From: Caldifarciminota bacterium UBA5631
GTDB taxonomy: Bacteria; Hydrothermota; Hydrothermia; UBA1063
Reading direction: 5' to 3'
Assembly (NCBI GenBank): GCA_002421425.1
Contig: DIJZ01000023.1
Span: forward strand, 1-28,443
DNA length: 28,443 bases
Shown here in pieces: positions 21,500 through 28,443 of the stretch. Within the stretch, counting starts at the first letter, position 1. Every line of letters starts with the position of its first letter. The notes under the pieces are model-generated. The model did not search any database. It saw nothing but the letters and a program-made list of their open reading frames with translations, and was not told the origin of the DNA. Both the position numbers and the translations under genes were made by a program.

Positions 21500-24377
21500 T
21501 AGGAAATTCATTCTCTTACCTTCCAGAGATTTCCTCCCGGAACTTGCTGAAGAATTCATTAGATACCAGAGTAAATCTGGCAAGGAGTTTTCAGATTTTC
21601 TTTTCATAATGCCCAACCGACGCTCGGGGGTTTACCTGAAGTACTATATTTCCAAAAGAATCAAGGGGCCTGCTTTCTCTCCAGAAATTTTTTCTCTTGA
21701 AGATTTTATTGATTTTTATTATGAGAACTTTGTTATTGCTGATGTAAAGATTTCCCTGTGGGATGCTCTTTATCTGTTGTTTGAGATCTTCAAAGAGCAG
21801 GGGATTTTCTCCGACTTTCTTGATTTTATGCCTTTTGGTGAGAAAATTTTCAAGGACTTTGAAGATTTTAAGATTTATAGAAAGAACAAAGATGCTATCA
21901 GGACAGTTTTGCAGGATCTGGAACTTCCGGCTATATCAAAGACGAAAAGAATCCTTGAAAACTACTCGGAGGCCTATGACAGGTTTTATGATTTGGTGGT
22001 GGAGAAGGGATTCTCCACCCGTTCCCTGCGCTATTTCAGAGTCTCTGATGAGATAAAAAATGAGGGCTGGCTTTCGGAGAAACAGATTTGCCTTTGTCCT
22101 CCATTCCTCCTTTCTGAATCTGAAAAGATTCTCCTTGAAAAACTTTTGGAGTGGGATAACTTCTCCGTCCTGCTTCAAAAATCAAAATTTGTTCTTGATG
22201 AGTACGAAGCCTATATTAAAAGACATGACTTCATTTTAGAGCAGGACCTGCGGAGTCTTAAAAAGTTTCAAGGAAATGTGAAAGTGGATTTTGTTCCCAC
22301 CGATGATGACCTTTCGGAGGCCTTTGTCCTGGAAAAGAATTTGAAGAGCCTTGATGATGATTCTCTGAATTCAATTCAAACGGGCGTTGTTTTGCCAGAT
22401 GCTCAAAAACTTATGCAGATAATCGATCTGGGACTTCCTGAACAGGTAAGAGATTTCAATGTTTCAATGGGTTACCCTTTAAGATTATCTGGATATTATA
22501 CCTTTGTGCAGGATTTGAAGGAACTGTTCCTTTACAGTCAAATTGATAGGGAAAGATACCTCTTCAATCTGAGAAAATTAAGGCAGTTCCTGGACAGGAA
22601 TGTGGAGATTAGAAAGGATAGGGAGGCGGTTTCGGATTTCGTTGATTTTCTCAATAGTTTGATTGATAAGGGGTACACTTCCCTGGATACTCTGGCAGTG
22701 AACGAGTTGATGGTGAATCTTTCCCCTGAAGAGGCTAATCGTCTTTCTCAAATATGGAGTCGAATTTGCGAAGGTTTTTTGATGAAAATCCTTAATTGCA
22801 AAAACTTTTCGGATTTTGTGAATATCCTGATGGAGTTTCTTTCCGGTGCAGATAGCCTTGATGTTATTTACAGAGCCAGGACAGAGCCAAAGGGTATGCT
22901 GGAAATGCTTCTTACAGAACTTATGCGTTTGAGGAATTCCCTTGTAGCGGAGATTAGTTTTCTGGGTGAGAAAAGCCCTCTGGAGAATGCTGTAAATTTT
23001 CTCGAGTTTCTCGCATTGTCGGTGGGGAAGATTTCTGTGCCTCTGAAGGGGACGCCCTTGAAAGGGCTTCAGATTATAGGATTTCTCGAGGCCCGTCTTT
23101 TGAGTTTCAAGAAATTATTCATTGTTGATGTCCAGGAAAGCCTTCTCCCACAGGCAGAAAGAGAGTGGGACAGACTTATGCCTTACGACCTGAGGCTTAA
23201 ACTGAATCTCCTTGACCTCAGGTCCAGGGAGAAGCTTTCTGAGTATCTATTCTTTACACTAATTGAATCTGCCGAAGAGTGTTCCATTATTTATAAAGAT
23301 ACTGAACTGGACGAACCCTCTCACTTTATCCTTATGTTGAAGGAGTATCTCAGAGAATCTGGAAATCTGGTGAAGGAGCCCGAACATTTGACTTTCTACA
23401 GTAATAAAACCATTTCCTTCGAAGTAAAGCCGTCCTTTGAGGAAGGCATAATGAAGACCCCGGAACTTCTGGATAGTATGAAAAGGATGGTATTTTCTTA
23501 TTCAGCCATTGAAACGTATCTTGAATGTCCCGTGAAATTTCTCTTTACGTATGTCTTTGGGCTCAGGGAAGAAATTAAGGATGAATTTGACAGAAGGAGA
23601 ATTGGTTCAGTGATTCATAAGTGCCTTGAGAGGTTCTTTAGTGAGGCTCCCGCAGAAGTTTCTAAAAATTCGCCATATATTGAAAAGTTTGACGAGATTG
23701 CCGAAAAGGTTTTAAGTCAAGAATATCCTGTGGAAACACCTCGAATCAGGATTCTGAAAGAGGGTATCAAAGTCAGGGTTAAGAATGCCTTGATACAACT
23801 TCAGGACCAGGTGAAGAAGCACACAGAAGGATCTATTTGTGGAGAGTTTCTTGGATATAGAGTAGAGGAGAAGGTAAGTGCCGTGCTGAAATCCCAGGCA
23901 GGGGACGTTCATTTTACTGGAATCATTGACAGAATTGACTTTTATGAAGATGGGATCGTTATTCTTGATTACAAATCCTCGTCCAGTGTAGCGAAATACA
24001 GAGATGGCGCTGACATTGAAAAACTCTGGACTTCTCTTCAAGGGGCTGAACGCGTTTCCAGACAGGTGAAAGATCAATATATACAGCTGCCTGTGTACTA
24101 TTGGCTCTTTCAAAGCAGCTACGGAGTGGGGAAGACAATGGGTGACCTAAAGGAAAAGCAGGTCTTTGTAGGTGTAGTGCCTCTGAAAAGTAAACAGGTA
24201 AAGGTGGAAATGATAGGGTACGCGCCCCAGCAAGCCTCCGAACATCTGGTCGCGGAATGTCTAAGCGCAATAGTCTCAGAAATCCTCAACCCGGAGGTCG
24301 AATTTTACATTCCAGAGGATAAAAGAAGAAAGACTGTTTGTAAATGGTGCGCATACAGGAAAGTATGTGGGGTGTGA
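21492..24377 (+). CDS. addB: AddB-like PD-(D/E)XK nuclease subunit with Fe-S staple
   Basis: 961-aa partner of the preceding AddA-like protein. The N-terminal two thirds resemble the inactivated helicase fold of AddB (FLFIMPNRRSGVYLKYYISK near 35-54) but lack a Walker A, as in Bacteroidetes-type AddB proteins. The C-terminal domain (about 670-961) is a RecB-family nuclease: GSVIH (H709), GIIDRID (D813), ILDYKSSS (D826, K828). Four cysteines in the AddB Fe-S layout frame it: C679 in YLECPVKF, and C950, C953 and C959 in CKWCAYRKVC. The ATG lies 8 bp inside addA, so translation is coupled. Without a helicase Walker A in AddB, DNA unwinding must rest with AddA. Confidence 0.87.
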   Translation: MFDRKFILLPSRDFLPELAEEFIRYQSKSGKEFSDFLFIMPNRRSGVYLKYYISKRIKGPAFSPEIFSLEDFIDFYYENFVIADVKISLWDALYLLFEIFKEQGIFSDFLDFMPFGEKIFKDFEDFKIYRKNKDAIRTVLQDLELPAISKTKRILENYSEAYDRFYDLVVEKGFSTRSLRYFRVSDEIKNEGWLSEKQICLCPPFLLSESEKILLEKLLEWDNFSVLLQKSKFVLDEYEAYIKRHDFILEQDLRSLKKFQGNVKVDFVPTDDDLSEAFVLEKNLKSLDDDSLNSIQTGVVLPDAQKLMQIIDLGLPEQVRDFNVSMGYPLRLSGYYTFVQDLKELFLYSQIDRERYLFNLRKLRQFLDRNVEIRKDREAVSDFVDFLNSLIDKGYTSLDTLAVNELMVNLSPEEANRLSQIWSRICEGFLMKILNCKNFSDFVNILMEFLSGADSLDVIYRARTEPKGMLEMLLTELMRLRNSLVAEISFLGEKSPLENAVNFLEFLALSVGKISVPLKGTPLKGLQIIGFLEARLLSFKKLFIVDVQESLLPQAEREWDRLMPYDLRLKLNLLDLRSREKLSEYLFFTLIESAEECSIIYKDTELDEPSHFILMLKEYLRESGNLVKEPEHLTFYSNKTISFEVKPSFEEGIMKTPELLDSMKRMVFSYSAIETYLECPVKFLFTYVFGLREEIKDEFDRRRIGSVIHKCLERFFSEAPAEVSKNSPYIEKFDEIAEKVLSQEYPVETPRIRILKEGIKVRVKNALIQLQDQVKKHTEGSICGEFLGYRVEEKVSAVLKSQAGDVHFTGIIDRIDFYEDGIVILDYKSSSSVAKYRDGADIEKLWTSLQGAERVSRQVKDQYIQLPVYYWLFQSSYGVGKTMGDLKEKQVFVGVVPLKSKQVKVEMIGYAPQQASEHLVAECLSAIVSEILNPEVEFYIPEDKRRKTVCKWCAYRKVCGV

Positions 24378-24409
24378 AATTTTCCCTTATATGCACCTTA
24401 ATAAGAAAA

Positions 24410-24438
24410 GTGAAATTCAGCTTAAGAGGTGAAATTCA
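24410..24438. repeat. Two tandem GTGAAATTCA boxes, 19-bp period
   Basis: GTGAAATTCA occurs at 24410-24419 and again at 24429-24438. Each holds the near-palindrome TGAA-A-TTCA, and the 19-bp spacing is close to two helical turns. It lies 33 nt after the addB stop, about 320 nt before the next gene. It may be a protein-binding site or part of the decayed remnant. Confidence 0.3.
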
Positions 24439-24714
24439 AATAAGATGTTCGAGGTTTGAGGCTTAGGATCAGAGCGAGGTGCTTGAAGAAATAAGAGATA
24501 GGTGTACAAACCCGAATAAAGCATTATTTCAAGGGATAGGTACGAAGTAACATAAATGAGGCAACTTTGGATTTTCAGACCGCAATGGTTATCCAAAGGA
24601 AAGAGTAGACCATAAGAGAGTTTTTAAGTTTGGTTTAAAAGATTCCATCTAAGGAGATATCGTCCGTATTCTGAACGACTTCCAGCATAGTCTTGAATGA
24701 TCAAAATTTCTGTT

Positions 24715-24742
24715 TTGAAGTTGCAACTTGTTAAGTTAAAAT
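24715..24742 (+). promoter_or_regulatory. Candidate promoter of the SagB-type gene
   Basis: TTGAAG (24715-24720), 16-bp spacer, TAAAAT (24737-24742). The predicted start lies just before the strong ribosome site GGGAGGG at 24748-24754. The short leader that results makes this only a moderate candidate. Confidence 0.35.
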
Positions 24743-24758
24743 TATCTGGGAGGGTATT

Positions 24759-25385
24759 ATGATGTGGGTTATTATACTTTACCTTTTAACAGGAGTGCAG
24801 AATATGATTAAGTTACCGGATCCCGCAAGGGATAGTAATTTCTCTATAGAAAGAGCGATAAATGAAAGAAGGTCCATAAGAAGCTATCAGGACAAGCCCA
24901 TCACTCTGAAGGAAGTTTCCCAGCTTCTCTGGGCGTCTCAGGGGATTGTGGCCAGTGGGAAAAGGGCGGCTCCATCAGCAGGGGCGACGTATCCGATGGA
25001 AATATATCTAATTGCAGGTACCGTGGAAGGTCTGAAGCCGGGGCTCTATAAATATCATAATAAAGAGCACTCTATTGAGCTTGTAAAAGAAGGAGATCTC
25101 CGTAAATCAGTATCTGACAGGGCGTTGAGACAGGATATGATTCTGAAAGCACCGATTACTATTATTATTGCAGCTGTGTTCGAGCGGACCAGGGCTCGAT
25201 ATGGCGCCAGAGCCGAGCGTTACGTTTACATGGAAGCAGGACACATTGGTCAGAATATAATGCTTCAGGCAACGGCGTTAGGACTCGGTACCGTACCCGT
25301 TGGTGCGTTCATTGACACAGAAGTTAAAGGCGCGCTGGGTATAAAGGAGGAACCATTGTATCTTTACCCAGTGGGGTGGAAGTAG
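24759..25385 (+). CDS. SagB-type nitroreductase-family oxidoreductase, probably exported
   Basis: 208 aa, flavin (FMN)-dependent SagB/nitroreductase fold. Recognisable features are ERRSIRSYQDKPITLKEVSQ, LLWASQGI, APSAGATYPMEIYLIAG, GLYKYHNKEHSIELV, FERTRARYGARAERYVYMEAGH, IGQNIMLQATALGLGTVPVGAF and the ending PLYLYPVGW. SagB proteins oxidise azoline rings in thiazole/oxazole peptides, but stand-alone members like this one mostly have unknown substrates; no YcaO cyclodehydratase or precursor peptide is nearby. The first 16 residues (MWVIILYLLTGVQN) form a hydrophobic stretch absent from many homologues, suggesting export or membrane anchoring. GGGAGGG at 24748-24754 serves ATG 24759 or ATG 24762; ATG 24804 would remove the hydrophobic part but has no ribosome site. 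Confidence 0.85.
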   Translation: MMWVIILYLLTGVQNMIKLPDPARDSNFSIERAINERRSIRSYQDKPITLKEVSQLLWASQGIVASGKRAAPSAGATYPMEIYLIAGTVEGLKPGLYKYHNKEHSIELVKEGDLRKSVSDRALRQDMILKAPITIIIAAVFERTRARYGARAERYVYMEAGHIGQNIMLQATALGLGTVPVGAFIDTEVKGALGIKEEPLYLYPVGWK

Positions 25386-25408
25386 AAGCCAGTAGATCTT
25401 CTCTTCAT

Positions 25409-25437
25409 TTGAAAATACAGATCCTTGTTGCTATAAT
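25409..25437 (+). promoter_or_regulatory. Promoter of the MmpS-like lipoprotein gene
   Basis: TTGAAA (25409-25414), 17-bp spacer, perfect TATAAT (25432-25437). Transcription would start near 25444, immediately before AAAGGAGG (25446-25453), giving a leader of about 17 nt with a proper ribosome site. Confidence 0.62.
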
Positions 25438-25460
25438 CTTTTCACAAAGGAGGCTTCCGG

Positions 25461-25796
25461 ATGAAGTTTCTCAGAGTTGTAATTTCCCTTGCGGTGATGG
25501 CTGCAGTTGTGGTCATAGGATGTCAGAAAGATCAGTATACAGTAGAATATCGGGTATCTGGAAAATCTTCTACAGCTTTTGCCATTGATTACGTATCAAA
25601 TAGCGCGGGGGACACTACACTGACGATAAACGCAGCTCTTCCCTGGACCTATTCCTTCAGTGCCGACAGGGGTGATACTGTGTACGTAAGGGCATGGTGT
25701 TCTGATTCTGTTAATGCAAAAATCTATATTGATGGAGATTTAAAAGCGCAGGACTGGGACGAAAGTGTTGCCGAAGTGCGGTGCGTAGTAGAATAA
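25461..25796 (+). CDS. Small MmpS-like lipoprotein
   Basis: 111 aa. The N-terminus MKFLRVVISLAVMAAVVVIGC is a lipoprotein signal with lipobox VIGC, so it should be lipidated at Cys21. The mature part is a small beta-sandwich pattern like that of MmpS and related lipoproteins: YTVEYRVSGKSSTAFAIDYV, then AALPWTYSFSADRGDTVYVRAW, then KIYIDGDLKAQ and VRCVVE, with two Cys placed as in MmpS strands. In mycobacteria MmpS proteins assist MmpL exporters, but no RND transporter is in this window, so only the fold is proposed. It has its own promoter and AAAGGAGG ribosome site. Confidence 0.75.
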   Translation: MKFLRVVISLAVMAAVVVIGCQKDQYTVEYRVSGKSSTAFAIDYVSNSAGDTTLTINAALPWTYSFSADRGDTVYVRAWCSDSVNAKIYIDGDLKAQDWDESVAEVRCVVE

Positions 25797-25898
25797 CTCA
25801 GAAATATTTGAGCAATATGAGACATTTTGTTTTTACTTGGTTCCCGATGGTATATGTTAAAGTTTCAATTCTACCAATGTAAACGGGGGCCTGCCAAT

Positions 25899-27332
25899 CT
25901 ATTCCTTTATGTACCGCACTTTTACCCATTTAACGGCCAGAGCATCATCCAGCCTTCTTACGGGTGTCGATTGAGGAGCAGTTTTTAAGATTTCCGGGTC
26001 CTTTTCTGCTGCCTCTTTAATTTGAATCATAATCTCTGCAAAGCGGTCCAGGGTCTCTTTTGTTTCTGTTTCTGTGGGTTCGATCATAAGGGCTTCAGGG
26101 ACGATAAGAGGAAAGTAAATCGTTGGCGCATGCATACCGAAGTCAAGAAGTCTCTTTGCAATATCAAGGGTTCTAACTCCGAACTTTTTGAAGTCTCTTC
26201 CTGAAAGGACAAACTCGTGCATGCAGGTAGTTTTATATGGAAGTTCATAGTGATCCATCAGTTTCTTTCTTAAATAGTTTGCATTAATTACTGCATCCTC
26301 ACTTACTCTTTTCAAATACTCTTTTCCCAACATCCTGATGTAGGTGTATGCACGGACCATCACTAGAAAATTACCATAAAATGAGTGAATTCTTCCAATA
26401 GAATGTGGTCTGTTGTAGTCAAAGTAGAATTTTCCGTTTCTTTCTGCAATCACCGGGACGGGCAGGTAAGGCTCAAGAAATGCTTTTACCCCAACGGGAC
26501 CGCTCCCTGGTCCACCTCCGCCATGGGGTGTGGAGAAAGTTTTGTGAAGGTTAAAGTGCATTACGTCGAATCCAAGCATTCCTGGTTTTATATGGCCAAT
26601 GAAAGCATTCAGATTTGCACCATCCATATACATTAGTGCACCAACAGAGTGGACGAGGTCTACAATTTCATGAATGCGGTTCTCAAAGATTCCGAGAGTA
26701 TTAGGGTTCGTAACCATAAATCCGGCAACGTCTTCGCTTAGATGCTGTTTCAAATCCTCAATATCAATCCTTCCCTCGGCATCGGACTTAATGGTTATTG
26801 TTTGATATCCAGATAAGGTTGTGGAGGCAGGATTTGTCCCGTGGGCGGAGTCTGGAATCAAAATATACTTCCTGGGATTCCCTTTAAGTTCGTGGAATTT
26901 TCGGATGATCTTAATCCCTGTATACTCTCCGTGGGCGCCAGCGGCGGGTTGCAGCGAAATGAAATCCATTCCACTGATCTCTGCAAGAAGATTCTCTAAT
27001 TCTTTCATAAGTTTTAGAGCTCCCTGGACCGTCGGAGCTGGCTGGAGGGGATGAATGTGGGTAAAACCTGCAAGACCTGAAGTGTATTCGTTTATTTTGG
27101 GGTTATATTTCATTGTACAGGAACCAAGGGGGTAAAACCCTTTATCTACGTGGTGGTTAAGATTTGAGAGTTTTACAAAATGGCGCACGGTTTCATTCTC
27201 GGGAACTTCGGGGAGTTCTGGTTCATTTTTTCTTAAAAGTCTATCCGGAATGCCAATTTTGGCCTTTCCATCAAACTTTTTAACAGTGTATCCAGTACGT
27301 CCCGGCTTTGAAATTTCAAAAATTAGCTCCAT
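25899..27332 (-). CDS. gcvPB: Glycine dehydrogenase (decarboxylating) subunit 2
   Basis: 477-aa beta subunit of the split P-protein of the glycine cleavage system. It carries the pyridoxal-phosphate Lys at about residue 265 in NLHKTFSTPHGGGGPG, and the family blocks FYPLGSCTMKYNPK, HIHPLQPAPTVQGA, PDSAHGTNPAS and MVTNPNTLGIFE. It decarboxylates glycine and passes aminomethyl to GcvH. The gcvPA, gcvT and gcvH genes are not adjacent; the upstream neighbour, 12 nt away, is the NrnA-type gene. An AAAAGGAG ribosome site precedes the ATG. Length is typical for bacterial and archaeal GcvPB. Confidence 0.95.
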   Translation of the reverse strand: MELIFEISKPGRTGYTVKKFDGKAKIGIPDRLLRKNEPELPEVPENETVRHFVKLSNLNHHVDKGFYPLGSCTMKYNPKINEYTSGLAGFTHIHPLQPAPTVQGALKLMKELENLLAEISGMDFISLQPAAGAHGEYTGIKIIRKFHELKGNPRKYILIPDSAHGTNPASTTLSGYQTITIKSDAEGRIDIEDLKQHLSEDVAGFMVTNPNTLGIFENRIHEIVDLVHSVGALMYMDGANLNAFIGHIKPGMLGFDVMHFNLHKTFSTPHGGGGPGSGPVGVKAFLEPYLPVPVIAERNGKFYFDYNRPHSIGRIHSFYGNFLVMVRAYTYIRMLGKEYLKRVSEDAVINANYLRKKLMDHYELPYKTTCMHEFVLSGRDFKKFGVRTLDIAKRLLDFGMHAPTIYFPLIVPEALMIEPTETETKETLDRFAEIMIQIKEAAEKDPEILKTAPQSTPVRRLDDALAVKWVKVRYIKE

Positions 27333-27344
27333 TTAACACTCCTT

Positions 27345-28295
27345 TTAAATTCTATAGAGTTTGACCGTCTTAACAATTGCTTCAATGGCTTCATTTAAAT
27401 TCCCGTTGATAGTGCAGCCTGCTGCGTTGAAGTGCCCACCGCCACCAAAGGTTTCCGCTACTTTTGAGAGATTCACTTTGTTTTTCCCCCGGAGGCTTAC
27501 TCTCCAGGTATCTCTGTCCATTTCTACGAGGCTAACACCCACAATGGCTTCATCTATTGACAGCGGGTAGTTCACGAAGCCCTCGGTTTCACTTTTGTCC
27601 AGATTCAATTCGTCGAGGAATTCCTTTCGTATCGTGATGAAGGCAACTCCCTCTTTTACCGAAATTGTAGAAAGCACCCTTGCCAGAAGAACGAGCGTCT
27701 TCAATTTCTTCCGCTCATAGACAAGAGATGCAATGTCAGTGACGTCAAGACCGTTACTGACGAGAAAGTAGGCGTCTTTGAAGGCCCAGCGGAAACTATT
27801 GGAATGTCTGAAGGAAGAAGTATCAGTGAGAAGGCCTGTATAAAGGCACTTCTTTATATCAATCTCCAGAAGTGTGGCATCGTATTGCTGAATTAGTTCA
27901 AGGATAATGCTGGCAGTGCTTGGAGCCTCTGTGATTATAATATCGAATTCTGAATAGTTCTTTCCAGAGATGTGGTGGTCAATGCGAATGACGGGCGTTC
28001 TTTCAGGAACCTCAAACCCGGTTCTTGAAAACTCGCTTGCATCGAGGAGGATAAGCAAATCCAGGTTATGGTCAAGCTTATTTTTGATGCTGTTCAATCC
28101 TGGAAGAAAATCCAGAAAAGAAGGTACCTTATCCATCATATATGGTGTTACATCTTTGCCGGCTTTTTTGAGAAAGAGGTATAGTCCCAGAAGACTTCCT
28201 ATTGCGTCACCATCAGGGTTCAGATGGGTTACAAGACCTATCCGGCCTCCTGTGGTCTTTAGGAAATTTGCCAGCTGTGCAATCTTTTTGTGCAT
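27345..28295 (-). CDS. nrnA: DHH/DHHA1 phosphoesterase, NrnA type
   Basis: 316-aa DHH-superfamily enzyme that degrades short oligonucleotides (nanoRNA, linear di-nucleotides) and may remove phosphate from pAp. Motifs: THLNPDGDAIGS (H24, D28, D30), LLDAS, IDHH (the DHH motif near residues 106-108), a TDTSSFRHSN segment, and the DHHA1 substrate-binding motif FGGGGHFNAAG near the C-terminus. All metal ligands are visible. It has no ribosome site and a -10 box 11 nt before the ATG, so its leader should be about 4 nt. It is followed after 12 nt by gcvPB. RecJ and GdpP-type proteins are excluded by size and lack of extra domains. Confidence 0.93.
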   Translation of the reverse strand: MHKKIAQLANFLKTTGGRIGLVTHLNPDGDAIGSLLGLYLFLKKAGKDVTPYMMDKVPSFLDFLPGLNSIKNKLDHNLDLLILLDASEFSRTGFEVPERTPVIRIDHHISGKNYSEFDIIITEAPSTASIILELIQQYDATLLEIDIKKCLYTGLLTDTSSFRHSNSFRWAFKDAYFLVSNGLDVTDIASLVYERKKLKTLVLLARVLSTISVKEGVAFITIRKEFLDELNLDKSETEGFVNYPLSIDEAIVGVSLVEMDRDTWRVSLRGKNKVNLSKVAETFGGGGHFNAAGCTINGNLNEAIEAIVKTVKLYRI

Positions 28296-28306
28296 AGATA
28301 TGAACT

Positions 28307-28335
28307 ATTTTAAAGGTCTAAGGAAGTTCTTACAA
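28307..28335 (-). promoter_or_regulatory. Promoter of nrnA-gcvPB, nearly leaderless
   Basis: On the minus strand TTGTAA (28335-28330), 17-bp spacer, TAAAAT (28312-28307), then 11 nt to the ATG at 28295. Both hexamers and the spacer length equal those of the slt promoter. Confidence 0.5.
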
Positions 28336-28380
28336 TTTGCTGATGCTGGATTTGGTCTATAAAATGGAAATTCAGAAAAA

Positions 28381-28409
28381 TTGAATGTCTTCTTACATAG
28401 GTTTATCCT
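28381..28409 (+). promoter_or_regulatory. Candidate promoter of the gene at the right edge
   Basis: TTGAAT (28381-28386), 17-bp spacer, TATCCT (28404-28409), just before the ribosome site AAGGGAGGTG (28413-28422). Confidence 0.35.
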
Positions 28410-28425
28410 CATAAGGGAGGTGCCT

Positions 28426-28443
28426 ATGATTTTTTTGCTGTTC
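28426..28443 (+). CDS. Start of an unidentified, probably exported protein (truncated by window)
   Basis: ATG at 28426 follows a strong Shine-Dalgarno site, AAGGGAGGTG at 28413-28422. Only six codons are present, MIFLLF, which look like the beginning of a signal peptide. Function cannot be read. Confidence 0.55.

Larger units (their letters stand above)
24378..24758 (+). other. 381-bp gene-free stretch with possible decayed coding remnant
   Basis: No intact gene is seen. One plus frame (codons beginning at 24380) reads as long pieces broken by a few stops, for example EVLEEIRDRCTNPNKALFQG, GNFGFSDRNGYPKERVDHKR and GDIVRILNDFQHSLE. This composition is protein-like, which hints at a dead gene, but I cannot name a family and chance is possible. 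The stretch also contains two TGAAATTCA boxes near the addB end and the promoter area of the next gene. Confidence 0.3.

Noticed and set aside
25376..25588. 70-codon frame with many Cys and Ser overlapping the end of the SagB-type gene and the start of the MmpS-like gene; considered as a SagB precursor peptide.
   Set aside because: It is out of frame with two well-supported genes, has no ribosome site, and its Cys come from the lipobox and adjacent codons of the real gene.
25797..25898. Possible terminator (CTCA...TGAG with a later T run) between the convergent MmpS-like and gcvPB genes.
   Set aside because: The stem is AT-rich with a bulge and the T run is displaced by over 10 nt; not convincing.

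Overview
The window looks like a gene-dense chromosomal segment of a diderm bacterium that makes lipopolysaccharide or a related outer-membrane glycolipid: it carries LptC-like and KdsD genes, several lipoproteins or exported proteins, and an Slt-type lytic transglycosylase. It is moderately AT-rich. Promoters fit the ordinary TTGNNN-17-TATAAT pattern, not the Bacteroidetes -33/-7 type. I see no phage, insertion sequence, CRISPR array or plasmid module. A thermophilic or candidate-phylum lineage near the FCB group (WOR-3 or Hydrothermota type) is a guess from the gene set only; the sequence does not prove the taxon.

Layout. (1) 1-1550, minus: Slt-like lytic transglycosylase, cut by the window edge. 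(2) 1628-6234, plus: leuS and an EF-G2-type GTPase, ending at a strong hairpin that lies inside the convergent gene. (3) 9699 down to 6237, minus: tRNA-Arg(ACG), then tadA (the enzyme that edits that tRNA), an exported TPR protein and a DEDDh exonuclease with a WYL-like tail. (4) 9825-10703, plus: a TPR protein with a decayed GGDEF domain. (5) 13715 down to 10705, minus: tRNA-Ser(CGA), thpR, kdsD, an lptC-like lipoprotein gene, an unrecognised 99-aa protein and a DUF4159 protein, all protein genes overlapping. (6) 13824-14678, plus: a CDF zinc exporter. (7) 14749-24377, plus: a DNA-end processing cluster of a SbcD/YhaO-like nuclease, a YhaN/SbcC-like ATPase with a membrane hairpin, and AddA- and AddB-like helicase-nuclease subunits. 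(8) 24378-24758: a gene-free stretch with a possible decayed coding remnant and two tandem TGAAATTCA boxes. (9) 24759-25796, plus: a SagB-type nitroreductase and a small MmpS-like lipoprotein. (10) 28295 down to 25899, minus: NrnA-type DHH phosphoesterase and gcvPB. (11) 28426 to the end, plus: the first codons of another exported protein.

Two features recur. First, most isolated or first genes (slt, the TPR-GGDEF gene, the CDF gene, sbcD and, nearly, nrnA) have a -10 hexamer only 6-11 nt before the ATG and no Shine-Dalgarno sequence, so they are probably leaderless or nearly so; leuS, the SagB gene, the MmpS-like gene and gcvPB have clear Shine-Dalgarno sites. Second, both tRNA genes sit directly before (20 and 11 nt) an RNA-processing enzyme gene on the same strand, so tRNA 3' maturation would also create a short-leader mRNA.
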